NCBI GenBank assembly: GCA_025927665.1
Contig: JAICKZ010000181.1
Span: 1-6,668, forward strand
Direction: 5' to 3'
Length of the DNA: 6,668 nt
Source of the DNA: Steroidobacteraceae bacterium
Lineage (GTDB): Bacteria > Pseudomonadota > Gammaproteobacteria > Steroidobacterales > Steroidobacteraceae
The notes under the pieces are model-generated. The model was given only the letters and a program-made list of their open reading frames with translations. It searched no databases and was not told the DNA's origin. This document shows, in pieces, positions 6,352-6,668 of the stretch; positions within the stretch are counted from its first letter, which is position 1; the number at the start of each line of letters is the position of its first letter. The translations under genes were made by a program, and so were the position numbers.

Positions 6352-6668
6352 TCAATGCGCAGCATCAACTACAGCTTTGTATGCAGCAGCATCCAGCAAT
6401 TTATTTAGCTCAGCTTTATCGCCCAGGCGCAGTTTCATCAACCAACCTTCACCGTAAGGAGATTGGTTGATCAACTCCGGCGAACCACTCAATGATTCAT
6501 TGATGGCAATCACTTCGCCAGAAACAGGACTATATACATCTGATGCGGCTTTGACGGATTCCACCACTGCAAACGATTCACCCGCTTTAAGTTTGCGACC
6601 CACTGCTGGTACTTCAACAAATACCAGATCGCCCAACGCGGATTGCGCATGATCGGAAATACCTATCG
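6352..6668 (-). CDS. gcvH: Glycine cleavage system H protein, N-terminus cut by window edge
   Basis: The lipoyl carrier that shuttles the aminomethyl intermediate from the P-protein to GcvT and electrons to dihydrolipoamide dehydrogenase. The last 104 residues are present and in frame to the window edge; E. coli GcvH is 129 residues, so about 25 are missing. The visible part begins IGISDHAQSALGDLVFVEVP and includes the lipoylation motif ESVKAASD, whose modified lysine is encoded at 6550-6552. It continues with YSPVSGEV, SPELINQSPYGEGWL and the C-terminal LLDAAAY. Any start codon read inside the window would be internal, because the HAQSALGDLVFVE block is one continuous conserved segment. gcvT is the expected upstream neighbour, with any glycine riboswitch beyond it and outside this window. 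Confidence 0.95.
   Translation of the reverse strand, partial: IGISDHAQSALGDLVFVEVPAVGRKLKAGESFAVVESVKAASDVYSPVSGEVIAINESLSGSPELINQSPYGEGWLMKLRLGDKAELNKLLDAAAYKAVVDAAH

Overview
The window reads as accessory-poor, housekeeping chromosome of a bacterium, most likely a Gammaproteobacterium. This rests on the split glycine decarboxylase (gcvPA plus gcvPB), an E. coli-type DgkA, a proteobacterial adenosine-kinase-like PfkB protein, and short intergenic palindromes of a kind dispersed in many proteobacterial genomes. Base composition looks moderate (mid to high 40s percent GC by eye). I cannot name a genus.

All six genes lie on the minus strand, so transcription runs from high to low coordinates. 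In that order: gcvH (6352-6668, N-terminus cut by the window edge), gcvPA (4748-6112), gcvPB (3113-4564), dgkA (2465-2830 or 2839), a PfkB/adenosine-kinase-like gene (1428-2366), and a secreted trypsin-like/PDZ protease of the DEG7/Nma111 type (1-1161, C-terminus cut). GcvH, GcvPA and GcvPB are the lipoyl carrier and the two halves of the P-protein of the glycine cleavage system. gcvT would be expected just beyond 6668. DgkA recycles diacylglycerol in the inner membrane. The kinase probably acts in purine salvage, and the protease is exported, so these three are not obviously in the same pathway.

The non-coding DNA is the unusual part. Four of the five gaps are filled with related palindromic repeats. 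Module 1 is a 20-bp hairpin fitting ATTCCC-N8-GGGAAT, the same pattern as neisserial dRS3. Module 2 is a hairpin with a conserved 11-nt loop (GAGCTTGTCGA) on stems whose sequence changes in a compensated way. Two gaps (2900-3057 and 6156-6293) carry the same composite element in opposite orientations, with module 1 at both ends and module 2 plus a 15-bp invariant core inside. The gcvPA-gcvPB gap carries a shorter element with perfect 22-bp inverted termini. The gap upstream of the protease holds a module 2 pair arranged as a large nested palindrome. These insertions make the gaps inside the gcv cluster 183 and 239 bp long, where such genes are usually nearly adjacent.

I did not find a new protein-coding system. 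The most noteworthy signals are the mosaic repeat family punctuating the gcv genes and the eukaryote-like DEG7/Nma111-type protease with a bacterial signal peptide.
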